DNA of 64,000 nt from Priestia endophytica DSM 13796 (lineage in GTDB: Bacteria; Bacillota; Bacilli; Bacillales; Bacillaceae_H): assembly GCF_900115845.1 (NCBI RefSeq), contig NZ_FOXX01000003.1, forward strand, positions 200,124-264,123. The letters run 5' to 3'. The notes beneath the pieces were generated by a model. That model made no database searches and had not been told where the DNA came from. It was given only the letters and a program-made list of their open reading frames with translations. Shown piece by piece: positions 16,790 to 25,067 of this stretch (its first letter is position 1; every line of letters starts with the position of its first letter). The position numbers and the translations under genes were made by a program.

Positions 16790-17679
16790 AGCCCCTCCCC
16801 TTTCATCTTCTCGCCAAATAAAATTTTGTGTACTTTTGCTTCAATAATGTTACAAGCAAGCTTTTGGCGATATGTCCCAGAAGCAATACCATCTGTATAA
16901 GGGCGAAATTCTTTTTTTATCTTTTCTTTTAATGACCTTAAATCTTCTCTTTTTCTCACCTTTCTTTTAATCCAGTCTTCACAATCAAAAAGGCGCTTTG
17001 TCTCATTGTTTGCATAGCCTGTTACAAGACGAACTTCCTTTATTTCTTTCTTATCTTTTTCGATGTACCCAGCAACTGTTAGCGTTGAAAGTGTAAAAGC
17101 TTCCCTGCCGCCTACTTTTTGATAAAAGGTGGATTCATATTGCTTTTTAAGATAAATGGCCGTTACTATTTCTTCATAGATACGATTAAGTTTCCGCTCC
17201 TCTAACCATTTCACGATTTTCTTTTGTTCATAACCCTTTGAAGTAAATACTTCAATTTCTGCATCAAGTGCAACCAAAAGAGGAAGAAGATCTCCATAAA
17301 CACCAGCTATGTTTCCCCCAATTGTTCCTCTGTTCCGAACAGAAACACAGCCGATTTCTCTAAGAGCTTCTTGTAAGAGAGGAGCGTACTTTTTAATAAG
17401 GGCATTTTTAAGACAATGAGAGAGAGTTGAGAGAGAGCCTAGTCTAATAGAAAGTTCTTTTTCTTTACATTCCGTAATGCCTGTAAGTTCTATTATGTTT
17501 TCTAAACTAATTAAATGCTTCGGCATCTCTCCACTTTTTTCCCATTGAATTTGAAGGAGGGTACCTCCTGCAATAAATTCTGCTTTTAGCCCTAGCTTTC
17601 TCTTCATATCAAGAGCTTCTGTAATTGTATTTGGCACCCAAACATACGGTGTGCTTGTCATTGCTTCGTTAATCATCAT
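16786..17679 (-). CDS. pucC: Xanthine dehydrogenase, FAD-binding subunit
   Basis: A 297-residue FAD-binding (CoxM-type) subunit with AEFIAGGTLLQIQW near residue 35, the flavin-contacting RNRGTIGGNIAG motif about 115, and the C-terminal CO-dehydrogenase flavoprotein domain ending in ASGTYRQKLACNII. It passes electrons from the iron-sulfur centres to the final acceptor. Length is normal for the family. ATG-ATG start overlapping the end of pucB. Two Met codons make the exact start uncertain by one residue. Confidence 0.87.
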   Translation of the reverse strand: MMINEAMTSTPYVWVPNTITEALDMKRKLGLKAEFIAGGTLLQIQWEKSGEMPKHLISLENIIELTGITECKEKELSIRLGSLSTLSHCLKNALIKKYAPLLQEALREIGCVSVRNRGTIGGNIAGVYGDLLPLLVALDAEIEVFTSKGYEQKKIVKWLEERKLNRIYEEIVTAIYLKKQYESTFYQKVGGREAFTLSTLTVAGYIEKDKKEIKEVRLVTGYANNETKRLFDCEDWIKRKVRKREDLRSLKEKIKKEFRPYTDGIASGTYRQKLACNIIEAKVHKILFGEKMKGEGL

Positions 17680-18272
17680 TTGCTCCTTTCCCCCAAAACA
17701 TGTTCATATGCTTCTTTTGTATCAATATCATAGAGCCACTTCTTTTCCTTATAGAAAAGAAAGAGACCATCACGTCTGTCTTTCAAGATTTTCTTAGCTC
17801 CGGTATCTCCTTCTAAGCTTAAAAGAAGAGAAAACATACTAGCCGTAAATAAGATAGGAGGCGCCATCATCCCTTGAAAACGAGGGGCAATAAAGGAAAG
17901 GAATGGTTGCTTAGAGTAGGTGAACATTAAATGATTAATCATTGCAGGAGTTACAAAAGGCTGATCTGCCAGAAGAACAACAACTGCATCTGCTTGTTGA
18001 TGTATCGCTTCTTGCACACCGCACTTTAATGAATATGCCTGCCCTTTTTCAGCTCTTATACAAGAAACTAAACGAACTCTTTTATCCCTTTCGTTCATCC
18101 AAAAAAGATGATCATTTGGACGGTGAACAACGATAATTGTATGAAGTTGAGATAAAAGAGCATGTGAAAGAGATGTATTCCCGATGGTAGAGGTTTGAAA
18201 AGGTAAAGATAATTTATCTACCCCCATTCGCCTGCTAGAACCTGCGGCTAAAAAGATTCCTACTATTTTCAT
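17676..18272 (-). CDS. pucB: Molybdenum cofactor nucleotidyltransferase (MocA-like)
   Basis: A 198-residue MobA/MocA-like nucleotidyltransferase with the N-terminal LAAGSSRRMGVDKLSLPF signature, VVLLADQPFVTP in the middle, and DIDTKEAYEHV at the C-terminus. Such enzymes attach CMP (MocA) or GMP to molybdopterin for dedicated hydroxylases. Its place as second gene of the puc operon matches B. subtilis pucB, proposed to load the cofactor of xanthine dehydrogenase. Overlaps both neighbours by 4 bp. Confidence 0.85.
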   Translation of the reverse strand: MKIVGIFLAAGSSRRMGVDKLSLPFQTSTIGNTSLSHALLSQLHTIIVVHRPNDHLFWMNERDKRVRLVSCIRAEKGQAYSLKCGVQEAIHQQADAVVVLLADQPFVTPAMINHLMFTYSKQPFLSFIAPRFQGMMAPPILFTASMFSLLLSLEGDTGAKKILKDRRDGLFLFYKEKKWLYDIDTKEAYEHVLGERSK

Positions 18273-19306
18273 GCTGATGTACGGCTTTCTCTCACAGCTA
18301 AACGCTGTTGCTGTACAAGCTGCGCTACAATGCTAACAGCAATTTCTTCAGGTCCTTCTGCTCCAATTGAGAGACCAACTGGACTGTATATATAAGGGGG
18401 AACGTCTCTTCCTTCAAAGAGCCGCTTCGTTCTATTTGCAGATCCTAGTACTCCTACATAATGAAGCTGTTTCTTTTCTAGAAGAGATAAAATTTCTTGG
18501 TCACGTTGAAAATTGTGGGTGAGGATGACAACAAAGTCTTTAGACTGAATAGTCATTTTATTGATCACTTCATGTGGAAAAGAGACAATGAGCTCATCTG
18601 CAAGAGGAAACGCTTCTCTGTGACAAAAACTTCTTCTCCAATCTGTTACTGTAACAGAAAAACCAGTTTGAGCTGCAAGTTTTGCAAGGGGGATAGCATC
18701 TTCTCCACCTCCAAATAATAGAAGTCGTGGTTTTGGATAAAAACAGTGAACATATACATATGAGGCATGTTCGTTAAAAAATGCCACACCACTCTTTTCT
18801 TTTCCATATAACATCAGTTTTTTTACATTTGGCGAAACTGCTCCTTCCCACTCTCCAAAAACATATTCATCTTCTGAAATAAACAGATAGTGAGAAACTC
18901 TTAAATCGTGCGTGATCTTCTTCACAACAGTTACAGTTTTGCTCTGTTTTAAAAATTCTTCAAGCATTAGTAAATGCTCACGCAGTTTTTCATCTATTCC
19001 TTGAACAAGCACGTGAATGATTCCATTACATCCAGCTCCGGTTCCCCATAGCAAGTCATCTTCGCTCTTCATGTTAAATGTAAGGGTAGCCGATTTTGAT
19101 GTTCCAAAGAAGTCTGCAGCACGTTGAAATAAATCTTCTTCTAAACAGCCGGCACTTAAAACCCCTGCTTTTTCTCCATTTTCCAATAAGAGCATTGAAG
19201 TTCCTTCCTTGCGATATGATGATCCTTCTACTTCGATAATAGTAGCTAAAACAGCTTTTTGTTTAGAACATTTCAACAAAGCTAGAATGTCGTATATATT
19301 CTCCAT
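18269..19306 (-). CDS. pucA: XdhC/CoxI family xanthine dehydrogenase maturation factor
   Basis: A 345-residue XdhC/CoxI protein: an N-terminal domain with EGSSYRKEGTSML and LSAGCLEEDL, and a C-terminal Rossmann domain (LLLFGGGEDAIPLAKLA ... VTVTDWRRSF). XdhC proteins bind and sulfurate the molybdenum cofactor and insert it into xanthine dehydrogenase. First gene of the pucABCDE operon. The start fits a GGAGAAAGAGGG site. A TnrA-like sequence lies 48-64 bp upstream. Confidence 0.88.
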   Translation of the reverse strand: MENIYDILALLKCSKQKAVLATIIEVEGSSYRKEGTSMLLLENGEKAGVLSAGCLEEDLFQRAADFFGTSKSATLTFNMKSEDDLLWGTGAGCNGIIHVLVQGIDEKLREHLLMLEEFLKQSKTVTVVKKITHDLRVSHYLFISEDEYVFGEWEGAVSPNVKKLMLYGKEKSGVAFFNEHASYVYVHCFYPKPRLLLFGGGEDAIPLAKLAAQTGFSVTVTDWRRSFCHREAFPLADELIVSFPHEVINKMTIQSKDFVVILTHNFQRDQEILSLLEKKQLHYVGVLGSANRTKRLFEGRDVPPYIYSPVGLSIGAEGPEEIAVSIVAQLVQQQRLAVRESRTSA

Positions 19307-19353
19307 CCCTCTTTCTCCTTTCCTTCCTGTTCCCTTTCAAAAAACGCAAATTA

Positions 19354-19370
19354 TGTTATATAACCTTACG
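19354..19370 (-). promoter_or_regulatory. Candidate TnrA/GlnR site before pucA
   Basis: TGTTATATAACCTTACG matches the TnrA/GlnR consensus TGTNA-N7-TNACA with one mismatch (final G for A). It lies just upstream of pucA. In B. subtilis purine catabolism is nitrogen-regulated, including through TnrA (established), so the site is plausible, but one short degenerate match can be chance. No PucR box was recognised. Confidence 0.4.
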
Positions 19371-19519
19371 AAAAATGATTTCTTTAGTAATCTTTTATAA
19401 ATCATAGACGATATTCTAAATTCAAACCTCACCATTGTCATATCTTTTAACAATAATTCTTTCTTTTTGGAGAAAATGTAATTTGTATTGTTTCTCTTTA
19501 GAAAAAATCACTAAAAAAA

Positions 19520-19546
19520 GAGACGATGCGAGATTCGCATCGTCTC
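19520..19546 (-). terminator. Intrinsic terminator of the nucleoside-type operon
   Basis: A perfect 12-bp GC-rich stem GAGACGATGCGA / TCGCATCGTCTC with a three-base loop and TTTTTTT on the minus strand, right after the PfkB kinase gene. Confidence 0.92.
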
Positions 19547-19548
19547 CT

Positions 19549-20463
19549 TTATAAAACAAGTTTACTACCTGATTGCTGTACAACAAGCCTTGCAATACCA
19601 TTTCCAACTGCACATGCTTCTCTTAACGACAAATTAACAGCAAGACCTGCAATAAAACAAGCAAGATGCGAATCTCCTGCACCGATTGTATCAACGACAA
19701 GGGCAGGCTCTGATGGAATAAGGTCACTTTCTTCTTCTGTGTAAAAGAACGTTCCTTCAGCACCTAATGTGATAATTACAGGTTCATCCGTTTTATCAAA
19801 AATAGCGCGTGCTCCGTCTTCAACAGAGCTTTCACTTGTTAAGCAAAGAAGTTCTGCCTTATTTGAATGAACAATTGTTCCTTTCGTCAAAACTTTTTTT
19901 ATAACGCTTTCATCGATAAAATTGATTCTTGGACTCGGATCAAAAATTAGCTTAGCTTCTTTCTTCCGCTTTTCAAGCGCTTTTGTCACGATATAGCCTG
20001 AAGGACCTTCTAATTCATATCCTGATATATAAATGTAGTCGTATGTTTCAATTTCAATAACTTGAAACCACTCTTCTCTCCACTGTGTTTCAATCCCTGG
20101 TATAGTTATAAACGTTCGTTCTCCACCTTCTTCAACAATGCATAAACTCCAGCCATTGTCATATGGTTCTTCAATAAGAAGCGGATATTCTTCTTTCAGA
20201 AGCTCCTCTCTAATGACCTTTGCACAAATCCCCTCTCCAACAGGAATAAGTAAGTCATGTGGAATACAAAGCTGTTTTAACACACTTGATACATTATAAG
20301 CACAACCACCAACCGTCACTTGATCCGCTCTTCCAAAAATATCTTGACCGCTTTTAGGAAGCTCTGCTACTTTAATGATTACATCGATAATAGCTGCACC
20401 GATAATAAGTACCTTTCCTTTCGGTCCAGGCTCGTTCGTGTCTTCATTTTGCCATTTTTCCAC
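19549..20463 (-). CDS. PfkB family sugar/nucleoside kinase
   Basis: A 304-residue PfkB-fold kinase: N-terminal beta strand with IIGAAIIDVIIKV, the substrate signature GGCAYNVSSVLKQL near residue 52, and the catalytic motif DTIGAGDSHLACF near 260, whose Asp is the general base. Closest in feel to PsuK/YegV-type kinases acting on pseudouridine, ribose or nucleosides. The GTG start has GAGGT seven bases upstream inside the permease gene, giving a 20-bp overlap and coupling. Third gene after an ADP-ribosylglycohydrolase and an NCS1 permease, like the E. coli yegT-yegU-yegV grouping. Substrate unknown; pseudouridine or another nucleoside is my inference. Confidence 0.82.
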   Translation of the reverse strand: MEKWQNEDTNEPGPKGKVLIIGAAIIDVIIKVAELPKSGQDIFGRADQVTVGGCAYNVSSVLKQLCIPHDLLIPVGEGICAKVIREELLKEEYPLLIEEPYDNGWSLCIVEEGGERTFITIPGIETQWREEWFQVIEIETYDYIYISGYELEGPSGYIVTKALEKRKKEAKLIFDPSPRINFIDESVIKKVLTKGTIVHSNKAELLCLTSESSVEDGARAIFDKTDEPVIITLGAEGTFFYTEEESDLIPSEPALVVDTIGAGDSHLACFIAGLAVNLSLREACAVGNGIARLVVQQSGSKLVL

Positions 20464-21832
20464 TTTCTACACCTCTACTCTTTGAAGATTGCACATTTAC
20501 TAAAACAGCTTGTACAACTCCACTCACAATAAATGCTAATAATACACCTAAACTACTATCCTCAAAAATCCCTCTTGCAAATGGCCCAGTAAAAAATGAC
20601 GTATTCGTAAACGCCAGACCTGCTGCGATTCCTATCAACCAACTTAAAAGTCCCGCTGGATTTATTGCCTCTGCCTTGTTGCTCAACAGTTTTTCATCAT
20701 ACCCAAATTCCCTCCGAACAAGAGCAAAATCAACAAGAAACGTAGCTCCCCAAGAAGCTAACCCAATTCCGACTAGCCCTAAGAAAACCTGAAAATCTCC
20801 TAGGAAATTTTGAGAGAAAAACAAAACATACACAGGAAGAGCAATAATAATGATAGCATGGATAAAAACCGCTGTGGAGTCTTTCACATGAATATCTAAC
20901 GTCTGTAAATTTGTACGCGCTGATTTTAAACTTAAAATACCTTGTGGAATTAACCCACCTAAAGCTGTAAGAAAATAAAGAGCCGTCATCCAAGATGGAA
21001 GAGCTTGACTAATTACATTAATTGGATTATCCGCTGTTCCTAATGACGGAACCGACGTGGTCATTAAAATACCAGCGCTCATAATGATAAATAACGGAAA
21101 AAACGCTCCTAAAGTTACGCTCATAACAACGGATTGAGAAGAAGTTTTAGGATGTTGATAACGACTATAATCAGCACCAGCCCCTACCCATCCAATGCCA
21201 GTTCCTGCAATAATAATAGAAACAGCAGGAAGAAAAGACGTTAACCAATCCCCGTTATTTATTTGAAACAAAGCTTGCCAGTTTGTTTTCGGGATAAGTA
21301 AGGCTATTACCAAAAGAGTTAACAAACCAAAAACGTATGTGAAAATGGTTTGAGCTTTTACAAGTACCTTTTGACTAAATAAGTTTGAAAGTAAAACAAG
21401 AAGAGAAAAAGCAAAAAGGCTGACAACTGTTAATAACGACGTTGTATTTAAACCCCAAACATTAAGTAATGACAACAATGTTAAAGTCCCTGTAATAACA
21501 TTAACAGCAAGCCAACCAACAAAACTCATCCACACCATCAACGTTGGAAAATAGTTTCCTTTTCTTCCGAAAGCGGCTCGAGATAACGTCAGCATATTTG
21601 CTCCCGTATTTTTACCCGCAATACTTGTTAATCCAACAAGAATAAAAGATAACGATCCAAGCATAGCCGCAAGCAGCGATTGAAAAAAGCTAAGGCCAAA
21701 TCCTACAATCATTGTGCCGTATACAACACCTAAAATTCCAATATTACTTGCAAACCAAATAAAAAAAAGTTCCTTTGGTTTTCCCGATCGCTCAGAAGGT
21801 GACAAAAAAATAGATGAAGATGGTTTACTCAT
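20444..21832 (-). CDS. NCS1 family purine/cytosine-type permease
   Basis: A 462-residue protein with about twelve transmembrane helices of the nucleobase:cation symporter-1 family: helix 1 with WFASNIGILGVVYGTMIVGFG (in part), the SIAGKNTGANMLTLSRAAFG loop and GWVGAGADYSRY in helix 6. CodB-like members import cytosine, and others purines, allantoin, hydantoins or nucleosides. Here it sits between a putative ADP-ribosylglycohydrolase and a PfkB kinase, suggesting uptake of a nucleoside-like compound that is then cleaved or phosphorylated. Starts 11 bp after the glycohydrolase gene, with GGGGGAGGAAA before its ATG. Confidence 0.85.
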   Translation of the reverse strand: MSKPSSSIFLSPSERSGKPKELFFIWFASNIGILGVVYGTMIVGFGLSFFQSLLAAMLGSLSFILVGLTSIAGKNTGANMLTLSRAAFGRKGNYFPTLMVWMSFVGWLAVNVITGTLTLLSLLNVWGLNTTSLLTVVSLFAFSLLVLLSNLFSQKVLVKAQTIFTYVFGLLTLLVIALLIPKTNWQALFQINNGDWLTSFLPAVSIIIAGTGIGWVGAGADYSRYQHPKTSSQSVVMSVTLGAFFPLFIIMSAGILMTTSVPSLGTADNPINVISQALPSWMTALYFLTALGGLIPQGILSLKSARTNLQTLDIHVKDSTAVFIHAIIIIALPVYVLFFSQNFLGDFQVFLGLVGIGLASWGATFLVDFALVRREFGYDEKLLSNKAEAINPAGLLSWLIGIAAGLAFTNTSFFTGPFARGIFEDSSLGVLLAFIVSGVVQAVLVNVQSSKSRGVESGKMAK

Positions 21833-21843
21833 TTTCCTCCCCC

Positions 21844-22866
21844 TTAATAATGAAATCTTCGATATTTCACAAGATGTTCAGCATAGTAAGTAAAATCGAC
21901 TCCATTGCTTCTGTTAATCGTCTCAATCCATTCTGGTAAAATTCCTGTAATTCCTACCTTCGCTCCGCATATTGCTGTTGCCATAGCTCCAATAGTATCC
22001 GTATCTCCTCCTAAATTGGCACACATGATACTACATTTATGAACATCCTTTGTATAATACGCCAAAGCTAAAGCTGTTGGCACGGATTCACACGTTAATG
22101 TCCCTGCTCCGATAATATGATAAAGGTGATCAGCAAAAGCGTCTTCTTCATTCTTAAATTTCTCTGCATATTGCAAACAAAGATCAAGTCTTGCTTTTAA
22201 TGATGGACTAAATGTTTCTGTCCCATATAAGCTAAGAGAACAACTATAAGTATCTTTTACCTTTTGTATAATCTCCTCCCAACTGCAATCTTCAAACGCC
22301 GCGCTAACAGCCATCGCAATCATGGCTGCTCCACTAATAGCAACATCTGACCCATGCGTTACTCGACTAACTTCATAAACATACCTTACAATTTCTTCCA
22401 TGCAAGTAGATGGAATGAGACATCCGATAGGAGCAATTCGCATTGCTGCTCCGTTTGTTTCAGCTTTCGCTGTAACAGGAGAAGCATTCCCCCCTGTCCG
22501 AATTGTTTGTAACGCTATTTTTGAACTTGGGCCAAGAATATTGTGTTCAAAAGCTTGATTTTTTTCAGCCCACTCAATAAGATGATCGGCAATTGCTGTT
22601 GTTGATGGGATAAAATTCCACTCAATTAAAGCATCTAAAATAGCGATGCTTTGGGCTGTATCATCTGTATATTGTCCGCTTTTATAGTAGCGTGCAGCTT
22701 CATTTTCTTGTGGTCCTGAGATAAACGTATCAATTTTACCAAAGTGTTGTTTAATTCTCCTTCTGCTCCAGAGTTCCCCAGGCATTCCCATTGCATCGCC
22801 AATTGCTAAACCATATAGCGCTCCTAATGTTTTATCCATTAATATGTCCACTACCAGTTCCCCCAT
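21844..22866 (-). CDS. ADP-ribosylglycohydrolase family protein
   Basis: A 340-residue member of the ADP-ribosylglycohydrolase/DraG fold: N-terminal LGALYGLAIGDAMGMPGE, the metal-binding GQYTDDTAQSIAILD near 65 and the C-terminal NLGGDTDTIGAMATAICGA, giving the DDT and DTD acidic clusters for two divalent metals. The group cleaves ADP-ribose from proteins or small molecules, or acts as a nucleoside-type hydrolase. First gene of the NCS1/PfkB operon, which argues for a catabolic, small-molecule role. Start is uncertain: ATG at 22866 has GAGTGA nearby, the internal ATG at 22839 (MDKTLG) fits the family N-terminus better, and a GTG lies at 22875. Confidence 0.82.
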   Translation of the reverse strand: MGELVVDILMDKTLGALYGLAIGDAMGMPGELWSRRRIKQHFGKIDTFISGPQENEAARYYKSGQYTDDTAQSIAILDALIEWNFIPSTTAIADHLIEWAEKNQAFEHNILGPSSKIALQTIRTGGNASPVTAKAETNGAAMRIAPIGCLIPSTCMEEIVRYVYEVSRVTHGSDVAISGAAMIAMAVSAAFEDCSWEEIIQKVKDTYSCSLSLYGTETFSPSLKARLDLCLQYAEKFKNEEDAFADHLYHIIGAGTLTCESVPTALALAYYTKDVHKCSIMCANLGGDTDTIGAMATAICGAKVGITGILPEWIETINRSNGVDFTYYAEHLVKYRRFHY

Positions 22867-23146
22867 GTTTGTCACTCATTTTATTACTAAATTATCTTCT
22901 TTATTTTTCTACCATCAAATGTCATTTCTCTTTCCCATCTACTTAAATTAGACAATTATTTTATTTCCCCTGCTTTTTTGCCAAATTATCTTAATTTTCT
23001 ACTTTTTATCTAAAAAATTACAATATTCTGAAATTTGTTTTTTTATTATCCTTTATGAATTCATTAAAAATTAAATTAAAGTTGAACTTTTTATCTTTCA
23101 AATAAAAAAGAGTTTAGATAGAAAGAAAAAAGGGAAGTATATTTTT

Positions 23147-23239
23147 GCGTGTTTTACACACGCTATATATGTCACCCGCTCCCCATATTATTCGCTTGTT
23201 GCGGGACACTTAACCAGGTCGGCGGGGTTGTCGGGTGAC
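23147..23239. other. GC-rich structured element in a long AT-rich gap
   Basis: The gap 22867-23241 holds no plausible gene. Most is very AT-rich, but 23171-23239 is about 59 % G+C and ends in a perfect 8-bp inverted repeat (GTCACCCG / CGGGTGAC). Inside are complementary tracts (CTCC/GGGG, TTCGC/GCGGG). A small hairpin GCGTGT-TTTAC-ACACGC (23147-23163) precedes it. It lies between two convergent options: a leader for the glycohydrolase/NCS1/PfkB operon on the minus strand, or a small RNA on the plus strand ending at the hairpin at 23242-23275. It matches no riboswitch consensus I can recall. A short repeat element (REP/MITE-like) is also possible. Confidence 0.45.
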
Positions 23240-23241
23240 TA

Positions 23242-23275
23242 AAAAACGCTTAAGCAACTGAGCTTAAGCGTTTTT
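23242..23275 (-). terminator. Intrinsic terminator of the SMR transporter gene (bidirectional form)
   Basis: A perfect 14-bp stem AAAAACGCTTAAGC / GCTTAAGCGTTTTT with a six-base loop, overlapping the SMR stop codon. A- and T-runs flank both sides, so it could also end a plus-strand RNA coming from the GC-rich element. Confidence 0.88.
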
Positions 23276-23600
23276 AATGTGGTGCAGCTTTCATATTTAA
23301 AACAATAACTCCACCAATAATCATGATAATTCCTATTACACTATATATGCTTATATTTTCTTTCCAAATCATAATGCCAACAAGAGCTGTAAGAGCCGTA
23401 CCAACGCCAGACCAAATAGCATAAGCCATACTTAATGGTATGTTTTGAAGAGATAGAGAAAGAAAATAAAAAGCAGCTCCTATGCCAGCAACGGCTCCTA
23501 TACTTGGGATAAGCTTCGTAAATCCTGCTGACGATTTAAGCATAGAGCTGCCGATAATTTCTAAAATAATAGCTAGAGCTAAATAGAAATAAGGTTGCAC
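23274..23600 (-). CDS. Small multidrug resistance (SMR) family transporter
   Basis: A 108-residue, four-helix SMR protein with the essential membrane Glu in helix 1 (LALAIILEIIGSSMLK), AYAIWSGVGTALTALVG in helix 3 and a helix 4 ending near VIVLNMK. SMR proteins are proton-coupled exporters of quaternary ammonium compounds (EmrE/QacC) or guanidinium (Gdx/SugE). The sequence does not decide between them. I prefer the GTG at 23600 because GAGGTG lies seven bases upstream; the upstream ATGs at 23618 and 23606 either lack spacing or precede that site. A lone SMR gene rather than the YkkCD-type pair. Confidence 0.85.
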   Translation of the reverse strand: MQPYFYLALAIILEIIGSSMLKSSAGFTKLIPSIGAVAGIGAAFYFLSLSLQNIPLSMAYAIWSGVGTALTALVGIMIWKENISIYSVIGIIMIIGGVIVLNMKAAPH

Positions 23601-23713
23601 AATCATCACCTCATTCATCTTTCCTATAACATTTTTCCGAAGAAAATCGTATCACATGTGAGCAAGACTACGCTAGTGTTTTTATTCAAAATTGGTGTTG
23701 TTCACAAAAAAAG

Positions 23714-23746
23714 CACAAAGTTGTTAAAAAATCCAACAACTTCGTG
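23714..23746 (-). terminator. Intrinsic terminator of the galU operon
   Basis: CACAAAGTTGTT / AACAACTTCGTG stem with one mismatch and flanking A/T runs, directly downstream of galU. Probably bidirectional. Confidence 0.82.
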
Positions 23747-23756
23747 TTTTTTTACA

Positions 23757-24647
23757 TTAGGATGTATGATGAAGTTCACTTTTTTCGATCAGCTTTTTAA
23801 GCTCCTTCAACATTGGTTCCCGAAGCTCCTTATCTTCTAAGGCGAAAGAAATGTTTGTTAAAAGAAAACTGAGCGGCTCGCCTGCATCATATCTTTGTCC
23901 TTCAAACTGATAAGCAAAAACAGATTGTAACTCATTCATTGCTTCAATAGCATCTGTGAGCTGAATTTCTCCTCCTTTTCCTTCTTTCTGTTTCTCTAAG
24001 TAAGTAAAAATTTCTGGTGTAAAAACATAGCGACCAATAATAGCTAAATTTGAAGGAGCTTCTTCAGGCTGCGGTTTTTCAACAAATGAATCTACCCTAT
24101 AAAGGCGGTGTTCTTTCTCAGCCGGATCTATCACTCCGTATCTGCTGATCTCTTCGGTTGGGACAGGCTGAACGCCAACAACTGAACACTCTTTTTTCTC
24201 ATATTGCTTAATGAGCTGTTTCAAGCAAGGTTCTTCAGAGTAAGTTAAATCATCTCCAAGAAGGACTGCAAATGGCTCATCTCCAATAAAAGTGCGAGCA
24301 CAAGAAATAGCATGGCCAAGACCTTTTGGTTCTTTTTGACGAACATAATGAATATTAGCTAAGTTTGAAACATGTTGAATGGCATTAAGCTGTTCTTCTT
24401 TTCCTTGTTCACTTAAATGTCTTTCAAGCTCAGCATCATAATCAAAATGATTTTCAATTGCTTGTTTTCCTTTTCCTGTCACAATTATAATATCTTCAAT
24501 TCCCGATTTCAGCGCTTCTTCTACAATAATTTGGATTGTCGGTTTGTTGACAATCGGCAACATTTCCTTTGGTATTGATTTTGTAACAGGTAAAAAACGA
24601 GTACCTAACCCTGCTGCTGGAATAACGGCTTTTCTTACTTTCTTCAT
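23757..24647 (-). CDS. galU: UTP-glucose-1-phosphate uridylyltransferase
   Basis: A 296-residue nucleotidyltransferase of the GalU/GtaB group: N-terminal [57 protein letters not shown] and FVEKP. It makes UDP-glucose from UTP and glucose-1-phosphate. ATG at 24647 chosen because GGAGGAGAAAAAG precedes it; the upstream ATG at 24662 lies before that site. Last gene of a four-gene operon with GtrA, a GT2 glycosyltransferase and a YkcB-like transferase, so it probably supplies UDP-glucose to that pathway. It may be paralogous to a main gtaB elsewhere (inference). Confidence 0.9.
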   Translation of the reverse strand: MKKVRKAVIPAAGLGTRFLPVTKSIPKEMLPIVNKPTIQIIVEEALKSGIEDIIIVTGKGKQAIENHFDYDAELERHLSEQGKEEQLNAIQHVSNLANIHYVRQKEPKGLGHAISCARTFIGDEPFAVLLGDDLTYSEEPCLKQLIKQYEKKECSVVGVQPVPTEEISRYGVIDPAEKEHRLYRVDSFVEKPQPEEAPSNLAIIGRYVFTPEIFTYLEKQKEGKGGEIQLTDAIEAMNELQSVFAYQFEGQRYDAGEPLSFLLTNISFALEDKELREPMLKELKKLIEKSELHHTS

Positions 24648-24680
24648 CTTTTTCTCCTCCATTTTATTTGATTTCTTTTT

Positions 24681-25067
24681 CTATCCATTTTGTGCTGTAA
24701 ATACCCACGCTTTCGTTCCTATAAAGTTGATCCCCAAACCGATGATGGTAGCTCCACCCTTACTGATCAAAAGAGACCATCCTAATTGTTCTGAAAATAA
24801 AAGCAAACATTTCATTGTTATTAAAAGCGTTAGCATGTTGATGAGAACAAAGCGGAATAGTTCACTTCTTTGAGCTTTAGATGATTGTTTAAACGTCCAT
24901 TTCCGATTTAGGATATAGCTGTTAAAAAGCCCGCAACTATAAGAGATTACTTGAGAAAGAACAGCTGGCATACCCCCGAAAACGAGAAGGGTAAAAACGA
25001 GAAAATCAATCATCGTATTAGAAGCTCCCACAATACAAAACTTGATAAACGTTCTTCCTTTATTCAT
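24681..25067 (-). CDS. GtrA family membrane protein, putative lipid-linked sugar flippase
   Basis: A 128-residue four-helix GtrA/GtcA-like protein: FIKFCIVGASNTMIDFLVF opens helix 1, and SYSCGLFNSYILNRKWTF joins helices 2 and 3. GtrA proteins are thought to flip undecaprenyl-phosphate-linked hexoses made by a partner GT2 enzyme. Overlaps the GT2 gene by 8 bp and precedes galU, so all steps of making and flipping an undecaprenyl-phosphate-glucose are encoded here. The flippase role is inferred from family work (GtcA in Listeria/Bacillus), not shown in this sequence. Confidence 0.86.
   Translation of the reverse strand: MNKGRTFIKFCIVGASNTMIDFLVFTLLVFGGMPAVLSQVISYSCGLFNSYILNRKWTFKQSSKAQRSELFRFVLINMLTLLITMKCLLLFSEQLGWSLLISKGGATIIGLGINFIGTKAWVFTAQNG

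Noticed and set aside
19422-19613. 63-codon minus-strand ORF across the kinase terminator
   Set aside because: It overlaps the end of the PfkB kinase gene and the terminator stem, with no ribosome binding site.
23171-23182. tRNA-Gly gene or attachment site
   Set aside because: Only 11-12 bases equal a tRNA 3' end; no acceptor, anticodon or T-arm can be built around them and no integrase is nearby.
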